Assembly: GCA_017528085.1 (NCBI GenBank)
Contig: JAFXPH010000006.1
Span: 94,577 to 158,576, forward strand
Source: Clostridia bacterium
GTDB lineage: Bacteria; Bacillota; Clostridia; TANB77; CAG-508
Direction: 5' to 3'
DNA length: 64,000 nt
Shown here piece by piece: positions 1 to 9,035 of the stretch; position 1 is the stretch's first letter; each line of letters opens with the position of its first letter. The position numbers and the translations under genes are program-made. The notes under the pieces were generated by a model. It saw nothing but the letters and a program-made list of their open reading frames with translations, searched no databases and was not told the DNA's origin.

Positions 1-653
1 GTTAGAAAATCTAAAGCTTCATCTTTGTTAGTATGAAGTGGTGTTATATTTAAATATTCATATTCCTTGTTAATAATTGTATCTTTATAAATACCTTTTT
101 TACTATTAAAGTTGTAAGCAATATTTTTATTAACATTTAAATATAACTCAAAAAAGTCTATTGATTCTTCACTTGATATTACGGCAGAGAAGACATCAGG
201 AGATTCGTTATAAATATATTCACTAATATCAGGTACAAGTTTGAACTCTAGATCACAAAAATCATATTTTGTTTTTAAAATGAAGTTCCTTAAATCCAAA
301 AATTGTAAAGTCTCTGAAATAACCTGACTTTCAGTGTATATATGTAGATGAAGATTAAATCTTTTAGATATTGTAGCAATATAAAGTAAATCGTCTTTCT
401 TTAGAATATTTCTTTGTAGTTCAGTGTCTTTATTTAAATCTACAACCTGAGTACCATTTCCAAATATTCCATAGTCTGCTGTGAATTTCTCACAAGATTT
501 CTTGGCAACAGAATAAGACTTACCAGTACAGATTGTAAATGGTATGTTCTTTTCTTTAATTAACTTAATTGCTTCAAAATTCTTAGGTGAGATATTATTG
601 TTTTTATCAATAATAGTCCCATCTAAGTCACTAGCTACTAACTTAATGTCCAT
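1..653 (-). CDS. HAD-superfamily (Cof-type) phosphatase, 3' end cut by window
   Basis: The minus strand carries an open frame from an ATG at 651-653 to the window edge, about 217 codons, so the C-terminus is missing. The N-terminus holds the HAD nucleophile motif DLDGTIID and, about 30 residues later, ICTGKSY, the usual position of motif II in Cof-type sugar or cofactor phosphatases. Near the cut end NKDEALDFL resembles the conserved Lys segment (sKg.al..l) of the family. An AAAGGA site lies 8 bases before the ATG. It starts 34 bases after the anti-sigma-like gene and may be transcribed with it. The substrate cannot be read from sequence. Confidence 0.85.
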   Translation of the reverse strand, partial: MDIKLVASDLDGTIIDKNNNISPKNFEAIKLIKEKNIPFTICTGKSYSVAKKSCEKFTADYGIFGNGTQVVDLNKDTELQRNILKKDDLLYIATISKRFNLHLHIYTESQVISETLQFLDLRNFILKTKYDFCDLEFKLVPDISEYIYNESPDVFSAVISSEESIDFFELYLNVNKNIAYNFNSKKGIYKDTIINKEYEYLNITPLHTNKDEALDFL

Positions 654-687
654 TCTAACATTCCTTTTCTAAGTAGTTTTTGTTTGT

Positions 688-1977
688 TTAAGGATTAACT
701 TCTTCAGTAGTTTCGCTTGCTTCTTCGAATGATAATACAGATATTTTATTTACTGCATTTTTAAAACCAATATTCATTTTTCCATCCACAGAAGAATATG
801 ATTGATTTGCTTGTGGAAGAAATCTAGTATAGCTAACTACTATTGTTCCATCTTCATATCTATCAATTTTATTTACTTTGTATTTATAATCAGATGTAAT
901 ACCAACTTTAACTTTAGATTTATCTTTAATTATATTTTGATTTAATTCTTGTAGTAATTCATCAATTTGAGATACTGTAAATCCATTAAAGTTAATTAAT
1001 CTTGTTGTGTTATCAACATTACCTTCTTCTAGTTCATATCTAAATGAAGTTATTTTATATTTTGAATAAGTATAGTTAGTATTTTCAACAAAGTTAAATA
1101 CTACATCGAATGTAGATATGATGCCATTATAATCCCTTGTGACTGTAGCAACGGCTCTATATTCACTTCCTAATTTATTAGTTACTTTTAAGTTTGTAAT
1201 ACTGTATTTTTCTTGATTGATCTTTCCATTAAATTCTTCACGAGAAAAGTAAGCGTTTGTAGCTTCAGTGAAAGATAAATATTCAGGATAACAATCTTTA
1301 ATGTTGAAATCATACTCACTATACATCTCAGTTAAAGCATTATTAAAGTTATTATATGTACGAGCTAAAGCTGAGTTTACTTGTAAAGAATTTTGAGCTT
1401 TTTGTAATCTAGTTAAGTAATCATTTGCAACTATTACATAAGCTGTAGTTATCTCTTTTTCATCATCATTTATTCTACCTAAAACATAAACATATGAATT
1501 TAGGAGAGTAGATAAACTATTTGTATCAACATTTAATTCTTGTGCTTTATCAACACTATTTATATCTTCAAATTTAACACTAGATGATGTCTTATTTTCT
1601 ACTTTATTGTCGAATGGAAGAGTTGTAACAACGCCTCCTGGTGTTTTGTTCTCTGGTACCGTATTGTCGACAAAATCAACATCTTCAACAATTTCAGGAG
1701 TAGGATTTTTCTTGAAATGACTAGAAATAAATTCGCCAATTTCAGATAAATCTCCACCAGTAAATTGATATACATTTACTGCAAGTGAAATTATTAATAG
1801 TACAAGTACAACCTTAAACCAGTTCTTTTGTCTCTTAGAATATCTTCTCATTTTAACTTTATTATTATTTAAGTAACTATCAGTCTTTTCTACAACTGGT
1901 TTAGACATTATTTTATCTTCTTGTAGTACTTTCTTTATATATCTATCACGTTCTTGATCTACTTCATTATTACCCAT
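688..1977 (-). CDS. Single-pass membrane protein, probable anti-sigma or sigma-linked regulator
   Basis: This 429-residue protein has a basic cytoplasmic N-terminus (about residues 1-52), one membrane helix at about 53-72 (KVVLVLLIISLAVNVY) and a large extracellular part with a Thr/Val/Pro linker and no family I recognise. Its ATG overlaps the stop of the upstream sigma-like gene by one base (TAATG), so the two are translationally coupled. Sigma-factor genes are very often followed by a membrane anti-sigma factor with exactly this topology. That role is inferred from context: no zinc-binding anti-sigma motif is visible in the N-terminal 50 residues. Confidence 0.5.
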   Translation of the reverse strand: MGNNEVDQERDRYIKKVLQEDKIMSKPVVEKTDSYLNNNKVKMRRYSKRQKNWFKVVLVLLIISLAVNVYQFTGGDLSEIGEFISSHFKKNPTPEIVEDVDFVDNTVPENKTPGGVVTTLPFDNKVENKTSSSVKFEDINSVDKAQELNVDTNSLSTLLNSYVYVLGRINDDEKEITTAYVIVANDYLTRLQKAQNSLQVNSALARTYNNFNNALTEMYSEYDFNIKDCYPEYLSFTEATNAYFSREEFNGKINQEKYSITNLKVTNKLGSEYRAVATVTRDYNGIISTFDVVFNFVENTNYTYSKYKITSFRYELEEGNVDNTTRLINFNGFTVSQIDELLQELNQNIIKDKSKVKVGITSDYKYKVNKIDRYEDGTIVVSYTRFLPQANQSYSSVDGKMNIGFKNAVNKISVLSFEEASETTEEVNP

Positions 1978-2543
1978 TATAACTCAGCCTCCTTACTTTT
2001 AATCATTTCAAATATCTTAGTTCTTGAAATATCAATTTGTTCTTTTGCTTCTCTTGTAGATATGTTTTGAAGTTTTGCTATATCTTTAACTTCAACATCT
2101 GCATAGTAGTACAAAAGAGCACTTAATTGTATTTCAGCAGGTAGGCTAGCTATATAAGATTCAACGACAGAACTCTTACGATATAACTCGTAACTATCTC
2201 TTTCATCATCTGCTATTGATGAAACAATTCTTGATTCATCTGATAAACCAGCTGTTAGTGATTTTTGTTTAAACTTTTCAAGTTTTGTATTTTCATTTAT
2301 TTCTAGTTGCTTTGCTGAGTATTTAAGAATAAGTTCAATACCATATAACTTAAATTCATACTCATTTCTACAGTCAACTAAGTTTCTGTACAAATCATGA
2401 ATAGTTTTTTCTAAAACTGCTGTAGCACTATAATCTTCTCTAAAGTAAATACGCGCAGTCTTATAGAAAATATGTCTATATTCCTCAAGTAACTTATCAA
2501 AGGCTTCTCGATTTCCGCCTTTAGCTTCTTTCAATAATTCCAT
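1977..2543 (-). CDS. Sigma-70 family (ECF-like) RNA polymerase sigma factor
   Basis: About 188 residues. The N-terminus (LLKEAKGGNREAFDKLLEEY) has the sigma region 2 pattern of a short helix followed by the 'a..gd..Af..l...y' signature, and the C-terminal 60 residues hold a helix-turn-helix resembling region 4 (VKDIAKLQNISTREAKEQI). The middle is poorly conserved, so it is a divergent ECF-type factor. The ATG at 2543 is preferred over the upstream GTG at 2552 because AAGAGG lies 8 bases before it. It is followed with a one-base overlap by a membrane protein that may restrain it. The promoter is at 2584-2612 on the same strand. Confidence 0.65.
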   Translation of the reverse strand: MELLKEAKGGNREAFDKLLEEYRHIFYKTARIYFREDYSATAVLEKTIHDLYRNLVDCRNEYEFKLYGIELILKYSAKQLEINENTKLEKFKQKSLTAGLSDESRIVSSIADDERDSYELYRKSSVVESYIASLPAEIQLSALLYYYADVEVKDIAKLQNISTREAKEQIDISRTKIFEMIKSKEAEL

Positions 2544-2583
2544 AAGATACACCTCTTAATTTTTCTTTTGAATAATTTTGATT

Positions 2584-2612
2584 ATTGTATCATTTAATTA
2601 GAAAATAAACAA
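2584..2612 (-). promoter_or_regulatory. Promoter of the sigma-like operon
   Basis: On the minus strand TTGTTT (2607-2612) is 17 bases from TACAAT (2584-2589), with TG one base before the -10. Confidence 0.6.
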
Positions 2613-2667
2613 TATTTTGATATAAAAAAATGGGGGAAAGTTGTGTGCCCGTATAGGGTTTACATAA

Positions 2668-2696
2668 TTGACCTTGTAACAAAAATGTGCTATAAT
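2668..2696 (+). promoter_or_regulatory. Promoter of the 2766 cassette gene
   Basis: TTGACC (2668-2673), a 17-base spacer and TATAAT (2691-2696), with an extended -10 (TGCTATAAT). Confidence 0.8.
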
Positions 2697-2765
2697 GAAA
2701 GGTAGAGAATTTATCTCAGTCCAGCTCTTAACATTCATGTTTTTATACCCATGGAGGAAATGCTT

Positions 2766-3041
2766 ATGAATTTAAGAGAAGCTTTAACAATTAACTTACT
2801 TGAGAAGCACGGAATAGATATTAGTGCTTATCAGAAATTGGAACGAATTGAAGTTGCTCAGTATGCCCACAGGATGATTACTGATGTACTGATTTCGTAT
2901 CCGAGTCTGCTAAAGAAACTGGCAGAGAACAACCAGGTTACATCAATTTGCATCGCAGAAAGATGTGATCATAACGCAGAAAAACCGAGAATTGAGTTCG
3001 AAGGAACGAAAGCGATTCTTGTGATGAATAACTGTTTGTAG
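2766..3041 (+). CDS. Small protein of unknown function, GC-richer cassette gene
   Basis: About 91 residues, not recognised. It looks soluble and mixed alpha/beta, with no signal peptide or membrane helix. The frame opens at 2751, but GGAGG at 2753-2757 sits 8 bases before the ATG at 2766, so that start is preferred. Codon choice (CTG, CCG, ATC, GCC) is richer in G and C than in flanking genes. The gene stands alone between its own consensus promoter and a GC-rich terminator. In this it resembles the genes at 10567, 34313, 35436 and 46310, and transfer from another genome is the likely reason. Confidence 0.7.
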   Translation: MNLREALTINLLEKHGIDISAYQKLERIEVAQYAHRMITDVLISYPSLLKKLAENNQVTSICIAERCDHNAEKPRIEFEGTKAILVMNNCL

Positions 3042-3066
3042 TGTAACTCATGAGCTGGATGGATTG

Positions 3067-3096
3067 TGGGGCCGTATTGGCCCCAGTTCTTTTTTA
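3067..3096 (+). terminator. Intrinsic terminator after the 2766 gene
   Basis: A 7-bp stem (TGGGGCC / GGCCCCA) with loop GTATT, followed by a T-rich run. Confidence 0.85.
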
Positions 3097-3098
3097 AA

Positions 3099-3127
3099 TT
3101 GACAATTATAACTCTTTTTAATATATT
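3099..3127 (+). promoter_or_regulatory. Promoter of truA
   Basis: TTGACA (3099-3104), a 17-base spacer, TATATT (3122-3127). Confidence 0.65.
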
Positions 3128-3143
3128 AATTTAGAGGTATTTT

Positions 3144-3881
3144 ATGAGAAATATAAAATTAATCATCGAGTATGATGGTAAAAGTTTTGGAGGTTGGCAA
3201 AAGCAACCTAAGAAATTGAATATTCAAGGTGAGATAGAAAAGGCTATAAGTGAGATTACAGGTGAGGAAGTAGAGCTTATTGCTTCTGGTAGAACTGATG
3301 CGGGTGTTCATAGCTTAGGTCAAACTGCAAACTTTAAAACAGATAACGAGACTATTTCAGTAGAGAAGTTTCCACTTGCTATTAATTCAAAACTAAAAGC
3401 TAGTATTAGAATTAAAAGTGCTGAAGAAGTCGATGAAAGATTTCATAGTAGATATTCAGTAAAATCAAAAACTTATAGATATGTTATTAATGATTCACCT
3501 ATTGAATCAGCTATATATAGAGATCTAGAGTATCACATTTCAACAAGATTAGATGTAGAAAAAATGAATGAGGCTGTTAAATACTTTGAAGGTGAACATG
3601 ATTTTAAAGGATTTAAAGCTAGTGGTACAAGTAGCAAAAGTAGTGTAAGAACAATATATGAAGGTAAAGTTATAAGAAACGAAGATAGAATTTATATTGA
3701 ACTTACAGGAAGTGGATTTTTATATAACATGGTTAGAATAATATCAGGTACACTTCTAGATGTTGGATTAGGAAAAATAGAGCCAAAAGATATAAAGAAA
3801 ATTATAGAATCTAAAGATAGAAAGATGGCTGGAAAAACACTTCCAGCAAGAGGATTATACTTATTAAAAGTTGAATACTAA
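3144..3881 (+). CDS. truA: tRNA pseudouridine synthase A
   Basis: This 245-residue enzyme makes pseudouridine at positions 38-40 of the tRNA anticodon arm. The catalytic aspartate is D52 in SGRTDAGVH, and YDGKSFGGWQKQ near the N-terminus and GSGFLYNMVRIISGTLL near the C-terminus are family signatures. The length is normal for the family. The gene is monocistronic: it has its own promoter at 3099-3127 and a terminator just after the stop. Confidence 0.96.
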   Translation: MRNIKLIIEYDGKSFGGWQKQPKKLNIQGEIEKAISEITGEEVELIASGRTDAGVHSLGQTANFKTDNETISVEKFPLAINSKLKASIRIKSAEEVDERFHSRYSVKSKTYRYVINDSPIESAIYRDLEYHISTRLDVEKMNEAVKYFEGEHDFKGFKASGTSSKSSVRTIYEGKVIRNEDRIYIELTGSGFLYNMVRIISGTLLDVGLGKIEPKDIKKIIESKDRKMAGKTLPARGLYLLKVEY

Positions 3882-3882
3882 G

Positions 3883-3913
3883 AAGCACTTAAAATTTTTT
3901 AAGTGCTTTTTTC
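3883..3913 (+). terminator. Intrinsic terminator after truA
   Basis: Inverted repeat AAGCACTT / AAGTGCTT with an A/T-rich inner stem, then a T run. Confidence 0.85.
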
Positions 3914-3914
3914 A

Positions 3915-3943
3915 TTGATAATAATAGATGTTTTTGATATAAT
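3915..3943 (+). promoter_or_regulatory. Promoter of the 3966 operon
   Basis: TTGATA (3915-3920), a 17-base spacer, TATAAT (3938-3943) with extended TG (TGATATAAT). Confidence 0.75.
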
Positions 3944-3965
3944 GTTCGAAGAGTAAAAAAGGAGA

Positions 3966-4859
3966 GTGTTTAAAATAAAGAAATTAGCAATTATATCTGA
4001 TATTCATGGAAACTATATAGCATTGGAACAATTCTTAGATGATATAAAGAAGTACAACGTTGATTATATAATAGCCTCAGGTGATTTAATTAATGAATTT
4101 CCTTTCGGAAGAGAAGTAATAAAGTTAATTAAAGATAATAATATAATTGCTGTAAAAGGAAATAGGGAAGAATACTTAATCAATTATGATAAGTATAAAT
4201 ATAGTTGGGATAATATCCAATTTAGAAATGCTCGCTTTATGTATGATCAACTTACAAAAGAAGATATGGATTTTGTAAAACAATTACCAATGACAGTTTC
4301 TATGGATGTTGAAGATTTAAAAGTAAAAGTAGTTCACGCATCTCCAGAATCAATTTTTGAATTCATTCATGAAGATGATATTGAACTCATGGAAAAATAT
4401 GCAAAGCAAATTAAAGAAGATATTCTTATATTTGGTCATTCTCATCAACGTATTTGGGAAAGAAAAGTATTTGGTAAAACATTTATCAATGCAGGCTGTG
4501 CAGGAGTATCAACTTTAAATCCAAATTATATTGAATATTCACTTTTAACTATAAATGGAAGTGAAGCTACACTAGAGAAGAGAAATATCCCAATGGATAT
4601 TGCTAGATTAAAGAAAGAACTTTCAGATTCAGGACTAATTGAAGTAGAAAAGACATTTGTTAATCTATCATTTTTGGGAATAATAGGAGATAGAAAGATT
4701 ATTAAATCATTCTTTGCAAAAGCAAAAGAGAAGATGATTGAAGAACATAGATCTATGATTAAACCAGATGCAAATGGAATATATTCAACATTTAGATTAT
4801 TTGACGATGACATTTGGATCGAACTTACAAAAGAATATGAAAAATATTTTGTTTTATAA
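3966..4859 (+). CDS. Calcineurin-like metallophosphoesterase (YfcE-type)
   Basis: About 297 residues. The metal-ligand motifs come in family order: SDIHGN (residues 10-15), SGDLIN, KGNREE, then H in VVHASPES and GHSHQR. The C-terminal 100 residues are an extension beyond the usual 170-250 residue core and are not recognised. The start is uncertain. The GTG at 3966 directly abuts the only GGAG, which is too close, while no ATG or TTG is in frame within good spacing; an ATA at 3975 would have ideal spacing. It is followed by DUF4177 and an S4 protein in an apparent operon. The substrate is unknown. Confidence 0.85.
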   Translation: MFKIKKLAIISDIHGNYIALEQFLDDIKKYNVDYIIASGDLINEFPFGREVIKLIKDNNIIAVKGNREEYLINYDKYKYSWDNIQFRNARFMYDQLTKEDMDFVKQLPMTVSMDVEDLKVKVVHASPESIFEFIHEDDIELMEKYAKQIKEDILIFGHSHQRIWERKVFGKTFINAGCAGVSTLNPNYIEYSLLTINGSEATLEKRNIPMDIARLKKELSDSGLIEVEKTFVNLSFLGIIGDRKIIKSFFAKAKEKMIEEHRSMIKPDANGIYSTFRLFDDDIWIELTKEYEKYFVL

Positions 4860-4872
4860 GGAGGTCTAAAAA

Positions 4873-5130
4873 ATGGGATTTGATGATGGCAAGAATGTAG
4901 CAAGAAGTGATGGAAATGAAAAATATGTTGTAATACAAGTAGTTCTTACAGAAAAGTTTATAGGTACAGGATCTGGAGTAAAAAGCTTAACAAACTTACA
5001 AAAAACTATTAATGAGCAAGCTGCTAAAGGTTATAGACTTCATACAATTACAACTTCTGCTTCCGGATCAAAAGGATTCTTGGGTGGAGATAAAATTCAA
5101 GCAACAATGATATTTGAAAGATTAGATTAA
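4873..5130 (+). CDS. DUF4177 domain protein
   Basis: An 85-residue protein with the small DUF4177 pattern: a strand-rich core with EKYVVIQV, then LQKTINEQAAKGYRLH and a C-terminal strand ending ATMIFER. The biochemical function of the family is unknown. AAGGAGG precedes the ATG at good spacing. It lies 13 bases after the phosphoesterase and 15 bases before the S4 gene, so the three are probably one transcript. Confidence 0.8.
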   Translation: MGFDDGKNVARSDGNEKYVVIQVVLTEKFIGTGSGVKSLTNLQKTINEQAAKGYRLHTITTSASGSKGFLGGDKIQATMIFERLD

Positions 5131-5145
5131 TTGAAAGGCTAGACT

Positions 5146-5382
5146 ATGAGAATAGATAAATTTTTAAAAGTAAGTAGAGTAATAAAAAGAAGAACTGTTG
5201 CAAATGATGCAGCAGATTCTGGTAGAATTTCAGTAAATGGCAAAATAGTAAAGCCTAGTTATGAGATTAAAGTAGGAGATATAGTTGAGATTAAGTTTGG
5301 AGATAAGATATCTAAATTTCAAATATTGAAAGTACCAGAAAAACAGACAAATAACTTAGAAGAATTAATAAAAATATTATAA
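5146..5382 (+). CDS. rqcP: S4-domain RNA-binding protein, RqcP/YabO-like
   Basis: A 78-residue protein made almost only of an S4 RNA-binding domain (MRIDKFLKVSRVIKRRTVA... GRISVNGKIVKPS... VGDIVEI). This length and pattern match the Hsp15/YabO group. In Bacillota that protein (RqcP) helps RqcH and the stalled 50S subunit add alanine tails in ribosome-associated quality control. The assignment rests on sequence resemblance. The mutS2 (rqcU) gene in this window belongs to the same general process of handling collided ribosomes but is about 47 kb away. Confidence 0.85.
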   Translation: MRIDKFLKVSRVIKRRTVANDAADSGRISVNGKIVKPSYEIKVGDIVEIKFGDKISKFQILKVPEKQTNNLEELIKIL

Positions 5383-5415
5383 GAAGTGAACATCTTTTGT
5401 TCACTTCTTTTTTAT
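5381..5415 (+). terminator. Intrinsic terminator after rqcP
   Basis: A 12-bp inverted repeat (AAGAAGTGAACA / TGTTCACTTCTT) overlapping the stop codon, followed by T6. Confidence 0.9.
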
Positions 5416-5443
5416 TGATAAATAGCATTAAATGTGATATATA
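5415..5443 (+). promoter_or_regulatory. Promoter of dnaE
   Basis: TTGATA (5415-5420), a 17-base spacer, TATATA (5438-5443) with TG one base upstream. Confidence 0.6.
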
Positions 5444-5479
5444 TAAGCTATGAAAATCTAAAGAAAGGAGAAGCATATT

Positions 5480-8400
5480 ATGCCTGATTTTGTTCACTTA
5501 CATGTGCATAGTGAATTTAGTCTATTAGATGGTATGTGTAGACTAAAAGATCTTCCTAAAAGAGCTAAAGAATTAGGAATGAAAGCTATAGCTATCACAG
5601 ATCATGGAGTAATGTATGGTGCAGTTAACTTTTACAAAGAATGTGTAAAAGAAGGAATAAAGCCTATTATCGGGTGTGAAGTATATGTTGCTCCAAGGAC
5701 TAGATTTGATAAAGAAGTAGGAATAGATGATAACTATTATCATCTTATTTTGCTTGTAAAAAATAAAAAAGGATATGAAAACCTAATAAAATTAGTATCT
5801 TTAGGATTTACTGAAGGATACTATTATAAACCAAGAATAGATTTAGATATTTTAAAGAAATATAGTGAAGGACTAGTTTGTACAAGTGCATGCTTAGCAG
5901 GTCAAATAAGCCAAGCATTACTAAATGATGATTATGAAGAAGCTAAAAGGGTTGCATTATGGTTTAAAGATGTATTTAAAGATGACTATTATTTAGAAAT
6001 TCAAAATAATGGTCTTCAAAAGCAAATAATGGTTAATCAAAAGATAGTAAAACTTGCAAGAGAGCTAGATATACCACTTGTTGCAACTAATGATGCTCAC
6101 TACTTAAAGAAAGAAGATTTCTATAATCATGAAGTTTTACTATGTGTTCAAACAGGTAAAAAGATTACTGATGAAGATAGAATGACATTTGAAGTAAATG
6201 AGTTTTATATAAAGACTCCAGAGGAGATGGCAGATTACTTCTCAGCATTCCCAGATGCTATTGAAAATACAGTGAAGATTGCTGATAAGTGTAATTTTGA
6301 TTTCGAGTTTGGTGTAACTAAACTTCCAAATTATGATGTACCTGAGGAATTTAAAACTCATGAAGAATATTTTAGAAAATTAACTGATGATGGAATAAAA
6401 GAAAGATATGGTTCAAATCCATCTCAAGAAATAAAAGATAGGGTAGAGTACGAACTATCAGTTATAACAAAAATGGGATATGTAGACTATTACTTAATTG
6501 TATGGGACTACATTCATTATGCAAAATCAGTTGGAATTCCTGTTGGACCAGGACGTGGTTCTGGAGCAGGATCAATTGTAGCTTATGCAATTGGAATTAC
6601 TGATATAGACCCAATTAAGTATAACTTACTATTCGAGAGATTCTTAAATCCAGAAAGAATTAGTATGCCCGATTTTGACGTTGACTTTTCTGATGAAAGA
6701 AGACAAGAAGTTATTGATTATGTAGCTAGAAAATATGGCCAAGACCATGTATCACAAATCATAACTTTTGGTACTATGTCAGCTAAATCAGTTATTAGAG
6801 ATGTTGGAAGAGTACTTGATGTTCCATATGCTGATGTAGATAGAATAGCAAAACTAGTTCCTTTTGAAATTCATATAACAATTGATAAAGCACTAGAAGA
6901 AAGCAGTGAACTTAGAACTTTATATGAAACTGATGAAGATACAAAGAGAATTATAGATATTGCAAGAGGATTAGAGGGCATGCCAAGAAATGCTTCTACT
7001 CATGCTTGTGGTGTTGTAATTACTAAAAATCCAGTAGATACATATGTACCACTTTGTACTAATGATGGTAACGTAGTTGCTGAATACACAATGACAACTC
7101 TTGAAGAACTAGGACTTTTAAAAATGGACTTTTTAGGACTTAGAACTTTAAGTGTTATAGCAAATTGTGTAGAACTTGTTAAAAAGAATAGAGGAATAGA
7201 TGTAGAATTTGATCAAGAAATGTCAGATCCTAATGTCTATAAACTATGGCAAGAAGGAAAAACATTTGGTATTTTCCAATTTGAAAGTGCTGGTATGACT
7301 AATTTCATGAAAGAATTAAAACCAGACTCTTTGGAAGATATTATAGCTGGTGTAAGTTTATATAGACCAGGACCTATGGATCAAATACCAAGATATATTA
7401 AAGGTAAATTAAATCCAGGTCACAATGAATATACTCATCCAGCCTTAGAGCCAATTCTTAACGTTACATATGGATGTATGGTTTATCAAGAGCAAGTTAT
7501 GCAAATAGTTAGAGACCTTGCAGGTTATTCTTTAGGAAGAGCCGACTTAGTAAGACGTGCTATGGGTAAGAAAAAACTAGATGTAATGGCTAAAGAAAGA
7601 GAAGTATTCATAAATGGTCAAGTTGATGAAGAGGGAAATGTAATTGTCCTAGGATGTGTTAGAAATGGTATTGATGAAGCATCTGCAAATAAGATCTTTG
7701 ATGAGATGGCCGAGTTTGCTAAATATGCATTTAACAAATCACATGCTGCTGCTTATGCAGTACTTTCATATAGAACAGCTTATTTAAAGACGTATTATAA
7801 AGAAGAACTTATGGCTGCTACTTTAAATAGTTTCTTAGGTAATTTAGATAAGATACCAGTTTATATTCAAGACTCAAAGGACATGGGAATAGAAATCTTA
7901 AGACCAGATATTAATGAGTCAGAAACTAAATTTATAGTTGTTGATAATAAGATTCGTTTTGGACTTGGAACTATTAAAAATGTAGGTGTTGCAGCTATTA
8001 ATGCAATAGTTGAAGAAAGAAATAAAAATGGTAAGTATGAAGACTTTATTTCATTCTTAGAGAGAATCCAAGATGAATCAGTTAATAAAAAGTGTATTGA
8101 GTCACTTATTAAAGCTGGTGTATTTGATTCTTTTGGAAAAACTAGAGCAACACTTCTAGCATCATATGAAGAAATGATAGATGCTATTGGCAATGACACA
8201 AAGAGAAAAATGACTAACCAAATATCTATGTTCGATATGATGGAAGAGATGGGGGATTCATCTCAAGAAAAATATAAATATTATGAAAAAGAAGAAATGG
8301 ATATGCACGAACTACTTCATTTTGAAAAAGAAATGGTTGGTGTTTATATATCAGGTCATCCACTAGATAGATTAAAAGAAAAGATTGAAAAGACAACAAA

Positions 8401-9010
8401 ATTCAGCTATTTAGAAGTTATGAAAATGAATGATGAAGTAGAAGAATTTGGAACAATTAAATCATATAGTGATGGTGAAGAAGTAACATTCATTGGAATA
8501 ATCAATGATGTTAAGAAAAAGTATACAAAGAAAAATACTACAATGGCTTTCTTAAAAGTTGAAGATTATTATGGAGAAATAGAAGTAATAGTATTTGATA
8601 AAGCATACGAGAAAGTATCAAATTTACTTGTAGATGATAATATAATCATGATTAAAGGTAGAATTAGTTATAGGGAAGATGAACCAGTTAAAATTGCAGC
8701 TTCAACTATAGTAGAATTTAACGATGACTATGAAGATGTAAAACCGGTATCACCTGTAAATACTGAAACATATTCTAAAGATAATCCATATGATGGAAAG
8801 AAAATTTTAATTAATATAGATAATTTATCAGAAGAACAAAAGGGAAAACTAAGAACTGCAATCAAATTCTATGCTAAGGGAAATGTTAACTCAGAAATTG
8901 CAATTTTAGATTGTGGAGTAGAAAAGAGTTGTGGTAAAATATTATTAACAGAACAAATCTATAACAATTTTGAGAAAATTGTTGAAAAAGATAATATAAA
9001 TCTAGTATAA
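5480..9010 (+). CDS. dnaE: DNA polymerase III subunit alpha, DnaE
   Basis: An 1176-residue C-family DNA polymerase. The N-terminal PHP domain (HLHVHSEFSLLDG, ITDHGVMYGA) is followed by the palm with GPGRGSGAGS and the catalytic triad region PDFDVDF (about residues 395-401), then fingers (YRPGPMDQIPRYI), the tandem helix-hairpin-helix region and an OB-fold (VTFIGIINDVKKKYTKKN). The length and the absence of an internal exonuclease domain mark it as DnaE rather than PolC. AAAGGAG precedes the ATG. The last 60 residues lie beyond the OB-fold and resemble the variable tail of other Bacillota DnaE proteins. Confidence 0.97.
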   Translation: MPDFVHLHVHSEFSLLDGMCRLKDLPKRAKELGMKAIAITDHGVMYGAVNFYKECVKEGIKPIIGCEVYVAPRTRFDKEVGIDDNYYHLILLVKNKKGYENLIKLVSLGFTEGYYYKPRIDLDILKKYSEGLVCTSACLAGQISQALLNDDYEEAKRVALWFKDVFKDDYYLEIQNNGLQKQIMVNQKIVKLARELDIPLVATNDAHYLKKEDFYNHEVLLCVQTGKKITDEDRMTFEVNEFYIKTPEEMADYFSAFPDAIENTVKIADKCNFDFEFGVTKLPNYDVPEEFKTHEEYFRKLTDDGIKERYGSNPSQEIKDRVEYELSVITKMGYVDYYLIVWDYIHYAKSVGIPVGPGRGSGAGSIVAYAIGITDIDPIKYNLLFERFLNPERISMPDFDVDFSDERRQEVIDYVARKYGQDHVSQIITFGTMSAKSVIRDVGRVLDVPYADVDRIAKLVPFEIHITIDKALEESSELRTLYETDEDTKRIIDIARGLEGMPRNASTHACGVVITKNPVDTYVPLCTNDGNVVAEYTMTTLEELGLLKMDFLGLRTLSVIANCVELVKKNRGIDVEFDQEMSDPNVYKLWQEGKTFGIFQFESAGMTNFMKELKPDSLEDIIAGVSLYRPGPMDQIPRYIKGKLNPGHNEYTHPALEPILNVTYGCMVYQEQVMQIVRDLAGYSLGRADLVRRAMGKKKLDVMAKEREVFINGQVDEEGNVIVLGCVRNGIDEASANKIFDEMAEFAKYAFNKSHAAAYAVLSYRTAYLKTYYKEELMAATLNSFLGNLDKIPVYIQDSKDMGIEILRPDINESETKFIVVDNKIRFGLGTIKNVGVAAINAIVEERNKNGKYEDFISFLERIQDESVNKKCIESLIKAGVFDSFGKTRATLLASYEEMIDAIGNDTKRKMTNQISMFDMMEEMGDSSQEKYKYYEKEEMDMHELLHFEKEMVGVYISGHPLDRLKEKIEKTTKFSYLEVMKMNDEVEEFGTIKSYSDGEEVTFIGIINDVKKKYTKKNTTMAFLKVEDYYGEIEVIVFDKAYEKVSNLLVDDNIIMIKGRISYREDEPVKIAASTIVEFNDDYEDVKPVSPVNTETYSKDNPYDGKKILINIDNLSEEQKGKLRTAIKFYAKGNVNSEIAILDCGVEKSCGKILLTEQIYNNFEKIVEKDNINLV

Positions 9011-9035
9011 TGAGTGCAGCAAGAAAGGGGTACAC

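Noticed and set aside
4526..4903. 125-codon minus-strand frame over the end of the phosphoesterase gene
   Set aside because: It is antisense to a conserved gene with no start signals.
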